A stretch of 64,000 nt of DNA from Anoxybacillus amylolyticus (GTDB lineage: Bacteria; Bacillota; Bacilli; Bacillales; Anoxybacillaceae). Shown here one piece after another: positions 41,042 to 49,885 of this stretch. Position 1 is the stretch's first letter; each line of letters starts with the position of its first letter. The stretch spans positions 2,554,001 through 2,618,000 of the forward strand of contig NZ_CP015438.1 of the NCBI RefSeq assembly GCF_001634285.1, written 5' to 3'. A program made the translations under genes and the position numbers. The notes beneath the pieces were generated by a model. It ran no database searches. It was not told the DNA's origin and worked only from the letters and a program-made list of their open reading frames with translations.

Positions 41042-41877
41042 GTTTTTCCTCCTAACTGTTGAATGACGACTTGTTTCATTCGTTCGACGTCGGGAAATAC
41101 TCCCGTCCATTTTTCAAACGCAAGCGCTCCTTGATAGACAAACATGCCGACTCCATTTTGCACGATTGCCCCTTTTTTTCGCGCTTCTTTTAGCCATTTC
41201 GTTTCGAGCGGATTATAGATGATGTCACTTACGATTGTACGCTCATTCAAATGGTCTAGCGACAGTGGCATCGCGTCTACGTTTGGCGAAAGCCCGACCG
41301 ATGTCGTATTAATAATAATATCATATTGCGAAAGCCGTTCTTCTGCTTCTATCAATGAATAGGCGCGTCCGCTCACCAAAATATCGCTTTCTTCGATCAG
41401 CTGCTCCGCTTTTTCTTTCGTACGATTGCAAATATCAATCTGCTCTGCTTGTGCAGTGGCCAACGAAAAATAAATTCCTCGCGCTGCGCCGCCTGCCCCG
41501 ATTAATAAAATGCGCTTTCCTTGAATCATTGTGTTTGTTTCTTCTATAAGTGCCCGAACAAATCCCGGACCATCTGTATTATAGCCGATGAGGCGGTCAT
41601 TTTCACGAACAATCGTATTCACCGCTCCGATTCGCTTAGCTGTTTCATCAACGCTATCTAACAGCGCGATAACCGCCGTTTTATGTGGAATCGTGACATT
41701 AATCCCGGCAATCCCAAGTGCTTTTATTCCTTCGATCGCTGCCGGAAGCGCTTCTTTTTCAACATAGAATGCATGGTAATGCGCATCGATGCCAAGCGTT
41801 TGAAACGCGTCATTATGCATCAATGGCGATAGCGAATGATGAATCGGGCAGCCAATTACCCCGTAAAGTTGCTTCAC
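41035..41877 (-). CDS. aroE: Shikimate dehydrogenase
   Basis: Reduces 3-dehydroshikimate to shikimate with NADPH in aromatic amino acid synthesis. 280 residues. The substrate domain shows [10 protein letters not shown] (about 13-22) and [10 protein letters not shown] (catalytic Lys); the NADP domain shows [12 protein letters not shown] and [11 protein letters not shown] place the start at GTG 41877 ([11 protein letters not shown]) behind GGGGGAGAGGGGAA; the ATG at 41898 overlaps the yqeH stop codon and lacks family support. Confidence 0.95.
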   Translation of the reverse strand: MKQLYGVIGCPIHHSLSPLMHNDAFQTLGIDAHYHAFYVEKEALPAAIEGIKALGIAGINVTIPHKTAVIALLDSVDETAKRIGAVNTIVRENDRLIGYNTDGPGFVRALIEETNTMIQGKRILLIGAGGAARGIYFSLATAQAEQIDICNRTKEKAEQLIEESDILVSGRAYSLIEAEERLSQYDIIINTTSVGLSPNVDAMPLSLDHLNERTIVSDIIYNPLETKWLKEARKKGAIVQNGVGMFVYQGALAFEKWTGVFPDVERMKQVVIQQLGGKTC

Positions 41878-41897
41878 TTCCCCTCTCCCCCTTGTCA

Positions 41898-42989
41898 TTA
41901 AATAAGTGACTTACGTAATAATACATTAACCCCTTTTGGAACGTACGCGACCACTTGTGTTCCCGGCTCATTGCACGTTACCCAGCCGAGCCCAGAAAAG
42001 ACAATATCCGTTTTCGATTCTTTAATCGTAAACGAATGAGCGACAAGCGGCGGAAACGTGTCCGCATAACTTTTTTTCGGTGGCTGAAGCAACTCCCCAA
42101 GCTGTTTTTCATACAGTTCGTCGGCGTGTTCTCGCTTCGTCCGGTGAATAAGCAAGTCGTTGGAAAAATGGCAAACAAACGAACGGCGACCACCTTTGAC
42201 ATAGTCAAGCCGTGCCAATCCCCCAAAAAATAACGTTTGTTGTTCGTTTAGTTGGTACACTTTCGGATGAATTTCGCGCTTTGGCGTAATCGTTTTTAAG
42301 TCTTTTTTATCAACAAAATGCGCCATTTGGTGATGGTTAATAATTCCTGGCGTATCATAAATAGCCGCTCCATCATCGAGCGGAATTTCAATCATATCAA
42401 GCGTCGTCCCTGGAAAATACGATGTCGTAATGACATCACCTTCTCCGGTCACTTCGCGAATAATTCGATTAATAAACGTCGATTTGCCAACGTTCGTACA
42501 GCCGACGACGTAGACGTTTTTCCCATCGCGGTATTGCTCAATCGCCTCCATTACCCGCTGCATGCCAATTCCTTTCACCGCGCTAATTAAGCAAATATCG
42601 ACCGGCTTTAACCCTAATTCCTTCGCCGACTGCTTCATCCACTGAATCAACTTCGGATACTTGACCGACTTTGGCAATAAATCCACTTTATTGCCGACGA
42701 GTAAAATCGGGTTGTTGCCGACAAAGCGATGTAACCCCGGAAGCCAACTTCCATTGAAGTCAAAAATATCGACAAGTTTGACGACAAGCGCTTGCGATTG
42801 GCCAATTCCATGCAATATTTTCAAAAAATCGTCGTCTGTCAACGATACGTCTTGAATTTCATTGTAATGCTTTAAACGAAAACATCGCTGGCAAATAATC
42901 TCTTCTTTCCCCAATGCTGAAGGAGGTGCGTAGCCAAGTTTTGTTTCGTCTTCGGTCTGAATGTGCACTCCACATCCGATACAGCGCAT
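41898..42989 (-). CDS. yqeH: Circularly permuted ribosome-biogenesis GTPase YqeH
   Basis: 363 residues. An N-terminal zinc finger (CIGCGVHIQ and CQRCFRLKH cysteine pairs) precedes the GTPase motifs in permuted order: G4 [10 protein letters not shown]5 SAVKG, G1 [12 protein letters not shown], then G3 DTPGI. A C-terminal RNA-binding domain follows. Needed for 30S assembly in B. subtilis. Four bases behind yqeG. Confidence 0.96.
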   Translation of the reverse strand: MRCIGCGVHIQTEDETKLGYAPPSALGKEEIICQRCFRLKHYNEIQDVSLTDDDFLKILHGIGQSQALVVKLVDIFDFNGSWLPGLHRFVGNNPILLVGNKVDLLPKSVKYPKLIQWMKQSAKELGLKPVDICLISAVKGIGMQRVMEAIEQYRDGKNVYVVGCTNVGKSTFINRIIREVTGEGDVITTSYFPGTTLDMIEIPLDDGAAIYDTPGIINHHQMAHFVDKKDLKTITPKREIHPKVYQLNEQQTLFFGGLARLDYVKGGRRSFVCHFSNDLLIHRTKREHADELYEKQLGELLQPPKKSYADTFPPLVAHSFTIKESKTDIVFSGLGWVTCNEPGTQVVAYVPKGVNVLLRKSLI

Positions 42990-42993
42990 TTTT

Positions 42994-43521
42994 TCACTCC
43001 TCCCAATAAATCATTCCACGGCGTTTCATGACGTGCAACAGTTGCCGCTCAATTTTCCGGTTAAATTTTGTCCAAAAACCGTCCGTTTGCGCCATTGGAA
43101 CGACTAAAATGGTATGCAATCCGAGCCTGTTGCCACCTAATACATCCGTCAGCAATTGGTCGCCGATGACGACGACGTCTTTTTTGGCTAACTTCATCTT
43201 TTGTAGCGCCTCGCTAAACGCGCGCGTCAGTGGCTTTCTTGCTTTAAAAATAAACGGGATGCCAAGCGGTTCAGCAAATGATTGAACCCGTCTTTTATTA
43301 TTATTCGACACGATGACGACTTGAATGCCACTCTCTTTCATCCCCCGAAACCATTCGACTAATTGTGGCGTCGCTGACGGTCTGTCCCATTCGACAAGCG
43401 TGTTATCTAAATCGGTAATAATTCCTTTAATTCCTTTTTTCTTTAGTTCGTTTGGCGTAATATCAAATACGCTTTTAGCGTATTCGCTCGGTAAAAAATA
43501 ATGAAGCACCGACTGTTCCAC
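42994..43521 (-). CDS. yqeG: HAD-family phosphatase YqeG
   Basis: 175 residues, HAD subfamily IIIA. Motif I TDLDNTLVEWDRP (nucleophile Asp at about 36), motif II VVSNNNKRR, motif III ... VVIGDQLLTDVLGG. In the family it resembles phosphatidylglycerophosphate phosphatase of plants and cyanobacteria, but in bacilli the substrate is unproven. First gene of the yqeG-to-yqeM operon, with a clear promoter upstream. Confidence 0.94.
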   Translation of the reverse strand: MEQSVLHYFLPSEYAKSVFDITPNELKKKGIKGIITDLDNTLVEWDRPSATPQLVEWFRGMKESGIQVVIVSNNNKRRVQSFAEPLGIPFIFKARKPLTRAFSEALQKMKLAKKDVVVIGDQLLTDVLGGNRLGLHTILVVPMAQTDGFWTKFNRKIERQLLHVMKRRGMIYWEE

Positions 43522-43549
43522 CTCTCATTTCCATGTTTCGCCTTTTCCC

Positions 43550-43578
43550 ATCATACATAATTTTCGACAACGTTTCAA
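43550..43578 (-). promoter_or_regulatory. Sigma-A promoter of the yqeG operon
   Basis: Minus strand: TTGAAA (43573-43578), 17 bases, TATGAT (43550-43555), 29 bases before the yqeG start. Confidence 0.75.
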
Positions 43579-43643
43579 AACAAAGTTTGTCACATTTATA
43601 CAAAACAGAAAAATTTTTCGACAAATTTCTCCATTTTTATAAC

Positions 43644-43744
43644 TTGTGGATAACTATACCCACATCACCCACAAGCTTGTCTTCTTGCTCTTTTGTGTTT
43701 ATAAACACTATTTCCACACGTTATCCACTCTCGGTTGTGGATAA
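43644..43744. promoter_or_regulatory. Cluster of DnaA boxes upstream of sda
   Basis: The yqeG-sda gap (43522-43848, 327 bases without a gene) contains TGTGGATAA at 43645-43653 and again at 43736-43744 (complements of the perfect DnaA box TTATCCACA) and TTATCCACT at 43721-43729 (one mismatch). B. subtilis sda is also controlled by DnaA through such boxes, so Sda can report replication problems to the sporulation kinase. The remainder of the gap holds the two promoters. Confidence 0.88.
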
Positions 43745-43752
43745 CAGAACGG

Positions 43753-43781
43753 TTGTTCTCTTCTTACAGTCATGGTAAAGT
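43753..43781 (+). promoter_or_regulatory. Sigma-A promoter of sda
   Basis: TTGTTC (43753-43758), 17 bases, TAAAGT (43776-43781). It begins nine bases after the last DnaA box, so DnaA bound there would act from just upstream. Confidence 0.65.
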
Positions 43782-43848
43782 AGAAGTAACTTACCATTAT
43801 ATGTATCGCATATGGTCTTTATTCCACTGTTAAAGGAGGGTTCTTGCC

Positions 43849-43989
43849 ATGAAACATTTATCGGACGATTTGCTCATTGAATCTTATTTTAAGGCAGTCG
43901 AGTTAAAGCTGAACCCTGAATTTATTGAGTTAATCGAAAGAGAAATCCACCGTCGTTCGTTAGGACATAAAATTAAACTTTCTTCCTAA
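43849..43989 (+). CDS. sda: Sporulation checkpoint inhibitor Sda
   Basis: 46 residues: [20 protein letters not shown] then [18 protein letters not shown], matching B. subtilis Sda along its length. Sda is a helical hairpin that binds histidine kinase KinA and blocks the phosphorelay to Spo0A when replication is perturbed. RBS AAAGGAGGG precedes the ATG. DnaA boxes upstream and a terminator immediately downstream complete the unit. Confidence 0.95.
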   Translation: MKHLSDDLLIESYFKAVELKLNPEFIELIEREIHRRSLGHKIKLSS

Positions 43990-44014
43990 TGGAGCTTTTA
44001 GCTCCTTTTTGTTT
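43990..44014 (+). terminator. Terminator of sda
   Basis: GGAGC and GCTCC arms around TTTTA directly after the stop, then TTTTTGTTTTTTTT. Confidence 0.85.
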
Positions 44015-44023
44015 TTTTTGCAC

Positions 44024-44803
44024 CTACATCCAAAAACCGAGCCTCTCTCCTACTTTCACATCCATCGGCGGAACGATCCGTTCATCAAGTGTAATGCTTC
44101 CTTTTTCAAATAAAAGCACAACGGTCGAACCAAACGAAAAGTACGCTATTTCTTCCCCTTTTACTAAATGCTCATTAGGATGTGTCCATTCAATGGTGTT
44201 AACAAACATAGCACCAACTTTCACGACGGCGACATGTTTGCCGCCCGCGCCAATTTCCGTAATAACCCGATAATTTTTCGCCAGTGGCTTTCTTCCGTAT
44301 TTCAATCCGAGGCGATTCACCGGATACGAACGATTGCCAAGCGTCCATTGTTTCGTAACAGTTCCAGAAATAGGGCTATGAATGCGGTGATAATGGCTTG
44401 GACTTAAATATAAAATAATAAATAGTCCATCTAAATATTTTTCCGCAGCGGCTTCGCTACCGAGCATTTCTGCGATGGAATATGTTTTTCCTTTGACGAC
44501 GATTTCTTTTTGCCCACTAATCACACCAATATCTTCAATAACTGCATCAACTGGGCTGACGACACTATTTGGCATAGGGTCAATCGGACGTACCCCTGCC
44601 TTTAGCTTTCGAATAAACAATTGTTGCAACGTTTTATAATGGCATAAAGTTTTCTCCATTTCTTCTTGATTAATTTGATACACTTTTGCATAAGATGGAA
44701 TGAGCCATGCGCTTACGCGTGATCGAGTAAATCGCGACAGCAATTTCGAAGAAAACGCATGGTTTGTCAATTCAATCATAAGACGGTACAACCATTTGAA
44801 CAA
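44024..44803 (-). CDS. psd: Phosphatidylserine decarboxylase proenzyme
   Basis: Makes phosphatidylethanolamine from phosphatidylserine at the membrane. 259 residues. The self-cleavage site is FGST (about 227-230, LGST variant), where Ser becomes the pyruvoyl group of the alpha chain. Catalytic neighbours are in SPVDAVIEDIG (Asp) and LSPSHYHRIHSPISG (His). It is divergent from pssA; in B. subtilis the two are in the same operon, so here control of the two steps may differ. Confidence 0.95.
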   Translation of the reverse strand: MFKWLYRLMIELTNHAFSSKLLSRFTRSRVSAWLIPSYAKVYQINQEEMEKTLCHYKTLQQLFIRKLKAGVRPIDPMPNSVVSPVDAVIEDIGVISGQKEIVVKGKTYSIAEMLGSEAAAEKYLDGLFIILYLSPSHYHRIHSPISGTVTKQWTLGNRSYPVNRLGLKYGRKPLAKNYRVITEIGAGGKHVAVVKVGAMFVNTIEWTHPNEHLVKGEEIAYFSFGSTVVLLFEKGSITLDERIVPPMDVKVGERLGFWM

Positions 44804-44920
44804 ACGATATTCCCTCCAATTTATTCTAGAATGAACTTTTACTACTTCCCATATTATAAATAAAATGAGTATAATGGAAGTATATCTTGTTGTTTCGTGC
44901 GATAGAAGGAGCGTGAAAAC

Positions 44921-45460
44921 ATGTTTTTATCCGATTATATTGATCATACGTTAAAAAAGCTAAAAGCGAACACAGCAAACATCTTGACCTTGACCAATTT
45001 GACGTTAGGCGGCTTTTCTATTTTATTCACGTTAAAAGGGCAGTTAAACGCGAGCTTGTTGTTTATTTTTCTCGCCGCACTCGCTGACCGATTTGATGGG
45101 ACGGTGGCGCGAAAGCTCGGAATTGAGTCGGAACTAGGGAAACAATTGGACTCAATGAGTGATATTATATCATTTGGAGTGGCACCTGCACTATTGCTTT
45201 ATCAAAGTTTAATGCAAGATTTTGGCGTACCAGGGGCATTTTTCACCATTTTATATATCGGCTGCGGTGCGTTTCGCTTGGCGCGCTTTAACATTACTGA
45301 AAATAATGGCTATTTTTGTGGGTTGCCGATTACTGCTGCTGGGGTGTTATTAACGTTTAGCTATTTCGGTGTTCATTATTTTCCGCCACAGTTTTTCTTT
45401 TTTCTTATGATGACGTTATCGTTTTTAATGGTCGGGACATTTAAATTGAAAAAAGTGTGA
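44921..45460 (+). CDS. pssA: CDP-diacylglycerol-serine O-phosphatidyltransferase
   Basis: Joins CDP-diacylglycerol and serine to phosphatidylserine. 179-residue membrane enzyme with the CDP-alcohol phosphotransferase signature: DRFDGTVARKLG, then ELGKQLDSMSD (Asp ligands for metal), at about 50-80; five or six hydrophobic spans. ATG behind GAAGGAGCG. Works with psd on the opposite strand. Confidence 0.95.
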   Translation: MFLSDYIDHTLKKLKANTANILTLTNLTLGGFSILFTLKGQLNASLLFIFLAALADRFDGTVARKLGIESELGKQLDSMSDIISFGVAPALLLYQSLMQDFGVPGAFFTILYIGCGAFRLARFNITENNGYFCGLPITAAGVLLTFSYFGVHYFPPQFFFFLMMTLSFLMVGTFKLKKV

Positions 45461-45467
45461 CGATCAA

Positions 45468-45498
45468 AGCTGTCTCATCAACGGACAGCTTTTTCTAT
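45468..45498 (+). terminator. Terminator of pssA
   Basis: AAAGCTGTC and GACAGCTTT arms with a 9-base loop, then TTCTATTTTT. Confidence 0.82.
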
Positions 45499-45623
45499 TT
45501 TTCATACCATTTTCCCTTTTCAATCGTTAGGATTAATTATATGATAAATTTGAACAGTACATGTGATTGTTCCCATCACCAATGATGTCTGGATGTTGCA
45601 ATGAATTAACGGGGGGATCGTTT

Positions 45624-46415
45624 TTGGACAAAACATCGATTATTGGAATTATTCTCGGAATTATTGCCGTCGGGGTTGGGATGTATTTTAAAGGGGTAAA
45701 CCCTAGCGTACTTATTAACCCTGCTGCATTTTTAATTATCATCGTCGGAACGGCGGCATCGGTTTCGATCGCCTTCCCTACTCGCGATATTAAGCGGTTG
45801 CCAAAGTTATTCGGCGTCATTTTTAAAGAGCAAAAAATCCCAACAGTAGAAGAGCTTATCCCAATGTTTGTCGAGTGGGCAAACATTGCTCGCCGCGAAG
45901 GATTATTAGCGCTAGAAGCGAAAGTGGCGGAAGTTGAAGACCCATTTTTGCGCAATGGACTTAGTTTAGCAATTGACGGACAGACACAAGATTTTATTCG
46001 GGACGTGATGTCGGAAGAAATTGCGGCAATGGAAGAGCGCCATCAAGCAAACGCCGCCATTTTTACTCAAGCTGGAACGTATGCACCGACGCTCGGGGTA
46101 TTAGGGGCGGTTGTCGGGCTTATCGCTGCATTAGGGCATATGGATAACATCGGGGAACTTGGGCATGCGATTAGTGCTGCGTTCGTCGCCACGTTAATGG
46201 GGATTTTCACCGGTTACGTCTTATGGCATCCGTTTGCAAACAAACTGAAGAGAAAATCAAAAGAAGAAGTAAAAGTGAAGGAAATTATGATTGAAGGGGT
46301 GTTGTCGATTCTAGAAGGACAAGCACCTCGAGCAATTGAACAAAAGCTAGCCTCCTATCTCCCAGAAAGTGAACGAAAAAAAATATTAGGACAGGGAGAG
46401 GCAAAAAATGAGTAA
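45624..46415 (+). CDS. motA: Flagellar motor stator protein MotA
   Basis: About 263 residues; closer to proton-type MotA of B. subtilis than to sodium-type MotP (N-terminus MDKTSIIGIILG and the PTLGVLGAVVGLIAAL block). Four membrane helices with a large cytosolic loop (about 75-165) that contacts the rotor FliG. The start is TTG at 45624 behind GGGGGATCG. It overlaps motB by 8 bases. Together MotA and MotB form the ion channel that turns the flagellum, so the organism is probably motile. Confidence 0.95.
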   Translation: MDKTSIIGIILGIIAVGVGMYFKGVNPSVLINPAAFLIIIVGTAASVSIAFPTRDIKRLPKLFGVIFKEQKIPTVEELIPMFVEWANIARREGLLALEAKVAEVEDPFLRNGLSLAIDGQTQDFIRDVMSEEIAAMEERHQANAAIFTQAGTYAPTLGVLGAVVGLIAALGHMDNIGELGHAISAAFVATLMGIFTGYVLWHPFANKLKRKSKEEVKVKEIMIEGVLSILEGQAPRAIEQKLASYLPESERKKILGQGEAKNE

Positions 46416-47169
46416 AAAAAAGAAACATCACCACGAAGAACATATTGATGAAACGTGGCTCATCCCATACGCCGACCTTTTAACGCTGCTATTGGCGCTC
46501 TTTATTGTCTTGTTTGCAAGCAGCGAGCTAGACCAGAAAAAATTCCAAGAAATCGCCCGCTCCTTTAGCAGCGCCTTAGGGGGCGGACTTGGGGTGTTTG
46601 ACTTTCCAAGTCCAGTGGAAGAAAACAATCCGCAAACATCCCTTCCCAATAAAGAGCGCTTAATGAAAAACGAACAACAAAACCTCGTAGAGCAAGAAGG
46701 ATTGCGGGAACTTCAAACGAAAATCAATGAATACATTAATAAGCAACATTTACACGGGGAATTAAAAACGACACTAACAGAAGAAGGACTGCTAATCACG
46801 ATCGCGAACGACATTTTATTCGATTCGGGAAGCGCCGACGTGAAGCCAGAAGACAAGCAAATCGCGGTCGAAATTTCTCGCCTTCTCGTCATGAATCCAC
46901 CGCGCAATATTATCATTAGCGGTCATACTGATAACGTCCCCATTCACAACTCGAAATTTTCTTCGAACTGGGAATTAAGCGTCATGCGTGCAGTGAATTT
47001 TATGAAGCTATTATTAGAAAACAAACAGCTCGACCCGCGCATGTTTAGCGCCAAAGGATACGGAGAGTTTAAACCAGTTGCCTCTAACGCGACTCCTGAA
47101 GGAAGAATGAAAAACCGGCGCGTCGAAATTTTAGTTGCTCCAAACACCGCTTCTTCAACTGCACGTTAA
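46408..47169 (+). CDS. motB: Flagellar motor stator protein MotB
   Basis: 253 residues: short basic cytosolic start, one membrane helix (about 17-38) with the proton-accepting Asp in IPYADLLTLLLALFIVLFAS, a linker with plug region, and a C-terminal OmpA-like peptidoglycan-binding domain (about 125-245, ILFDSGSADV and ISGHTDNVPI). Anchors the stator to the cell wall. Coupled to motA by an 8-base overlap. Confidence 0.96.
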   Translation: MSKKKKHHHEEHIDETWLIPYADLLTLLLALFIVLFASSELDQKKFQEIARSFSSALGGGLGVFDFPSPVEENNPQTSLPNKERLMKNEQQNLVEQEGLRELQTKINEYINKQHLHGELKTTLTEEGLLITIANDILFDSGSADVKPEDKQIAVEISRLLVMNPPRNIIISGHTDNVPIHNSKFSSNWELSVMRAVNFMKLLLENKQLDPRMFSAKGYGEFKPVASNATPEGRMKNRRVEILVAPNTASSTAR

Positions 47170-47198
47170 AAAAGCTGACATTTTGTCAGCTTTTTTTA
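47167..47198 (+). terminator. Terminator of motAB
   Basis: AAAAAGCTGACA and TGTCAGCTTTTTTT arms immediately after the stop codon. Confidence 0.9.
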
Positions 47199-47249
47199 CA
47201 TATATCCCCAAAAGAAATCCCACTTCAAGCAACCCCGAGCAGGAGCAGT

Positions 47250-48275
47250 TCAAAGTTTGAATGAGAATTTAATAACCCCTGCTTTTACCATCGCTTCAAT
47301 CACAATGACGATCGCTGGGCCGATAAATAGTCCAAGAAAGCCTAGCAAACGAAATCCTAAATAAACGCTCACTAATGCCGCTAACGGACTAATGCCCAAG
47401 TTAGAAGAGAAAATTTTCGGCTCAATCGTCCGACGAATGACCGTAATGGCAACAAATAAAACAATCAGACCTATCCCTAATGCTTCATGCCCGTTGGCGA
47501 TATTAAAAATTCCCCACGGTACAAGCACAGAACCCGTTCCTAAAATCGGTAAAATATCGACAATGACGATTAAAAGGGAAAAAAGGAACGGATACTCGAC
47601 CCGTAACATAAGCAAGCCGCCCAACGCAAGCAAAAACGTAATGACGCTTAATAAAAACTGCGCTTTAATAAACCCTACGCCGGCACGGCTTAATTGGGTC
47701 ATAATAATCGTCAAGCGCTGCTTTGTACGCTCCGATAAGTGATTTTCGAGCGCTTTTTTTAGCCGTGGCCAATCTAGACTAATAAGAAAAAGGGCGACTA
47801 AATAAACGAGAAAATGAATCAGAAATTCTGGAATCATCGTCACATAACGAATCATCGATTGCGTCAAATTGGTCGCAAACGCCAAAAGCATATTTTTCAG
47901 CGTTTCGACGCTGTTTTCAAGCGAGACGATAATTTCGCGCGGAATCGAACTAGAGTAGGACTGCCACTTGCGGATTAGCTGATTGACAACCGTTGTCATC
48001 TCTGATAAAAGAGATGGCATCTTTTGTGAAAACATCATTGTCTGCTCGACAAGAATAGCGATGATAAAGTAAGAAAGCCCTCCAATCACAAGCAAAAAAA
48101 GCGAAAAGACGAGCGCAACTGCATGTACTCGTTTTAAACGGCCTTTTTGCAACTTTTGCACTGCTGGTTCTAAGAGAAAGGCAGTAATAAACGCAAAAAG
48201 GAGCGGCAAACTATATGGTAATAAAAAGAAAGCGAGTGCCACTAATATTGCAACGACAAGCCATTTTTTCATCAT
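47250..48275 (-). CDS. AI-2E family permease, YtvI-like sporulation membrane protein
   Basis: 341 residues with about seven to eight hydrophobic spans and the AI-2E family C-terminal half (DILPILGTGSVLVPWGIFN and EPKIFSSNLGISPLAALVSVYLG). Within that family it looks most like YtvI of spore-formers, but I cannot separate YtvI from other paralogues by eye. Transport substrate unknown. Divergent neighbours suggest it is monocistronic. Confidence 0.82.
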   Translation of the reverse strand: MMKKWLVVAILVALAFFLLPYSLPLLFAFITAFLLEPAVQKLQKGRLKRVHAVALVFSLFLLVIGGLSYFIIAILVEQTMMFSQKMPSLLSEMTTVVNQLIRKWQSYSSSIPREIIVSLENSVETLKNMLLAFATNLTQSMIRYVTMIPEFLIHFLVYLVALFLISLDWPRLKKALENHLSERTKQRLTIIMTQLSRAGVGFIKAQFLLSVITFLLALGGLLMLRVEYPFLFSLLIVIVDILPILGTGSVLVPWGIFNIANGHEALGIGLIVLFVAITVIRRTIEPKIFSSNLGISPLAALVSVYLGFRLLGFLGLFIGPAIVIVIEAMVKAGVIKFSFKL

Positions 48276-48347
48276 GCTTCACTCAACCCATTTCTTTGTT
48301 CAACTTTTCCTACTCATTACTATAACGAAAGGAAGGCGTACAATCAA

Positions 48348-48374
48348 TAAAAAACGGTCGCCATCGACCGCTTC
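48348..48374 (-). terminator. Terminator of uppP
   Basis: Minus strand: CGGTCGATGGCGACCG hairpin followed by TTTTTTATTG. Confidence 0.82.
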
Positions 48375-49152
48375 AAAATTTCCCTGTCCATTGGAGCACT
48401 AGCACGAGCAAGCCAAGCGCCCATACATAAATAGCAAACATTTTTAGCGAATGTTTTTGTAAATAGCGAATCATCCAGCGCACCGCGATATACCCAAAGA
48501 ACGCGGAGGAAATCGTTCCGACAACTAATGCACTTAACGAAATCGCTTCCGCCTGTCCTTCCAATAAATCAACCGATTGTAGCACAATCGCTCCCGCAAT
48601 CGCCGGAATCGACAATAAGAAAGAAAAATACGCAGCCGTTTGCCGATCGAGTTTGCGAAAAAGCCCTCCAACAATCGTGAGTCCAGAGCGAGAAATCGCT
48701 GGGAAAATGGCTCCTGCTTGAAACATACCGATAACAAACGCATCTGTATATGTAATATCTTCCATCCGTTTATAGCCGTGCTTTATTCCGTCCGAGAACC
48801 AAAGAAATATACCGGTAATTAAAAACTCCCAACCGATGGTCACTCCAGTTTTTGAAATTTCTTCAAAGTAATCTTTCAACAACAACCCAACAACGACTGC
48901 TGGCACTGTACCAACGATTAATAAAAACGTAAGCTTGCTAAACGGCTTGCGAAGCATATAAAGCAATTCCTCTTTATAAATGACAAACACAGCGAGCAAT
49001 GTGCCGATATGAAGCATTGTATCAAGAAACAACCCCGCCTCATCCAATCCAAATAAATGCCGTCCTAAATATAAATGGCCGGTGCTGCTAATTGGCAAAA
49101 ACTCTGTCATTCCTTGAATAAACCCTAAAATCAATGCTTCTAGTTTGGTCAT
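48373..49152 (-). CDS. uppP: Undecaprenyl-diphosphatase UppP (BacA)
   Basis: Removes one phosphate from undecaprenyl pyrophosphate so the lipid carrier for cell wall synthesis can be reused; its level affects bacitracin resistance. 259 residues, polytopic. Active-site segments: GMTEFLPISSTGHLYL (about 14-29, Glu-rich motif) and PAISRSGLTIVGG (about 157-169). Follows the DedA gene by 15 bases on the same strand, so possibly cotranscribed. Confidence 0.96.
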   Translation of the reverse strand: MTKLEALILGFIQGMTEFLPISSTGHLYLGRHLFGLDEAGLFLDTMLHIGTLLAVFVIYKEELLYMLRKPFSKLTFLLIVGTVPAVVVGLLLKDYFEEISKTGVTIGWEFLITGIFLWFSDGIKHGYKRMEDITYTDAFVIGMFQAGAIFPAISRSGLTIVGGLFRKLDRQTAAYFSFLLSIPAIAGAIVLQSVDLLEGQAEAISLSALVVGTISSAFFGYIAVRWMIRYLQKHSLKMFAIYVWALGLLVLVLQWTGKF

Positions 49153-49167
49153 CCGCTTCTCTCCTCG

Positions 49168-49761
49168 TTATTTTTTTCGGCGACGATAAAGCTCAGCGGC
49201 AATGTATAGCGCCATGACAATGAGCGCGCCAAACGCGATCGGTCGCAAATACGGCTGCGCGATTTCATCAATTTTTTGCCAGTTGCTACCTAACTTCTCC
49301 CCTAGAAAAATGAAAAAAATCGACCACGGAATAATTGCGCCAACTGTATAAATTGTAAATTTTACCCATGACATATTCGCGATTCCCGCTGGAATAGAAA
49401 TCGCGTGGCGAACGACAGGGATAAATCGCGCCGTAAAAATAACGCCAGGGCCGTATTTCCGGAACCATTCTTCCGATAAATCTAAATGCTTTTTCTTAAT
49501 GAATAAATATTTCCCATATTTATCTAAAAACGGACGTCCCCCGTATAACCCCATCCAATAAAGGAATAACTGGGCAATCGTTCCACCGATCGTACCGGCA
49601 ATCACGGCACCAACAAACGACACTTCTCCGCGCGACACTAAATAACCGGCATATGCTAATACAATTTCGCTCGGAATGACCTCAATCATTAACGCAAGAG
49701 CAATTCCGATATACCCAAGGTCGATAAGAAACGTAAAAATAGACTGTATGAACTCGTGCAT
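49168..49761 (-). CDS. DedA family membrane protein
   Basis: 197 residues, several hydrophobic spans and the DedA/SNARE-associated motifs: E-rich IEVIPSEIVLAYAGYL and the FTARFIPVVRHAISIPAGIANM block (Arg and Pro conserved). Some family members flip undecaprenyl phosphate or phosphatidylethanolamine across the membrane; the neighbouring uppP, pssA and psd make a lipid-carrier role attractive (inference). Confidence 0.9.
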   Translation of the reverse strand: MHEFIQSIFTFLIDLGYIGIALALMIEVIPSEIVLAYAGYLVSRGEVSFVGAVIAGTIGGTIAQLFLYWMGLYGGRPFLDKYGKYLFIKKKHLDLSEEWFRKYGPGVIFTARFIPVVRHAISIPAGIANMSWVKFTIYTVGAIIPWSIFFIFLGEKLGSNWQKIDEIAQPYLRPIAFGALIVMALYIAAELYRRRKK

Positions 49762-49847
49762 CGTTTTTCCTCCTATGTATAAGCCAAGCTCTTATTACAC
49801 CATATTCAACAGTAAATTATACTATACGGCCAACCGGAAAAAAATAA

Positions 49848-49884
49848 AAAATTCAGCCACCTCAAACATGAGATGGCTGAATGT
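49848..49884 (-). terminator. Terminator of gltT
   Basis: Minus strand: ATTCAGCCATCTCA and TGAGGTGGCTGAAT arms (one wobble), then TTTTTTATTTTTTT. Confidence 0.9.
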
Positions 49885-49885
49885 C

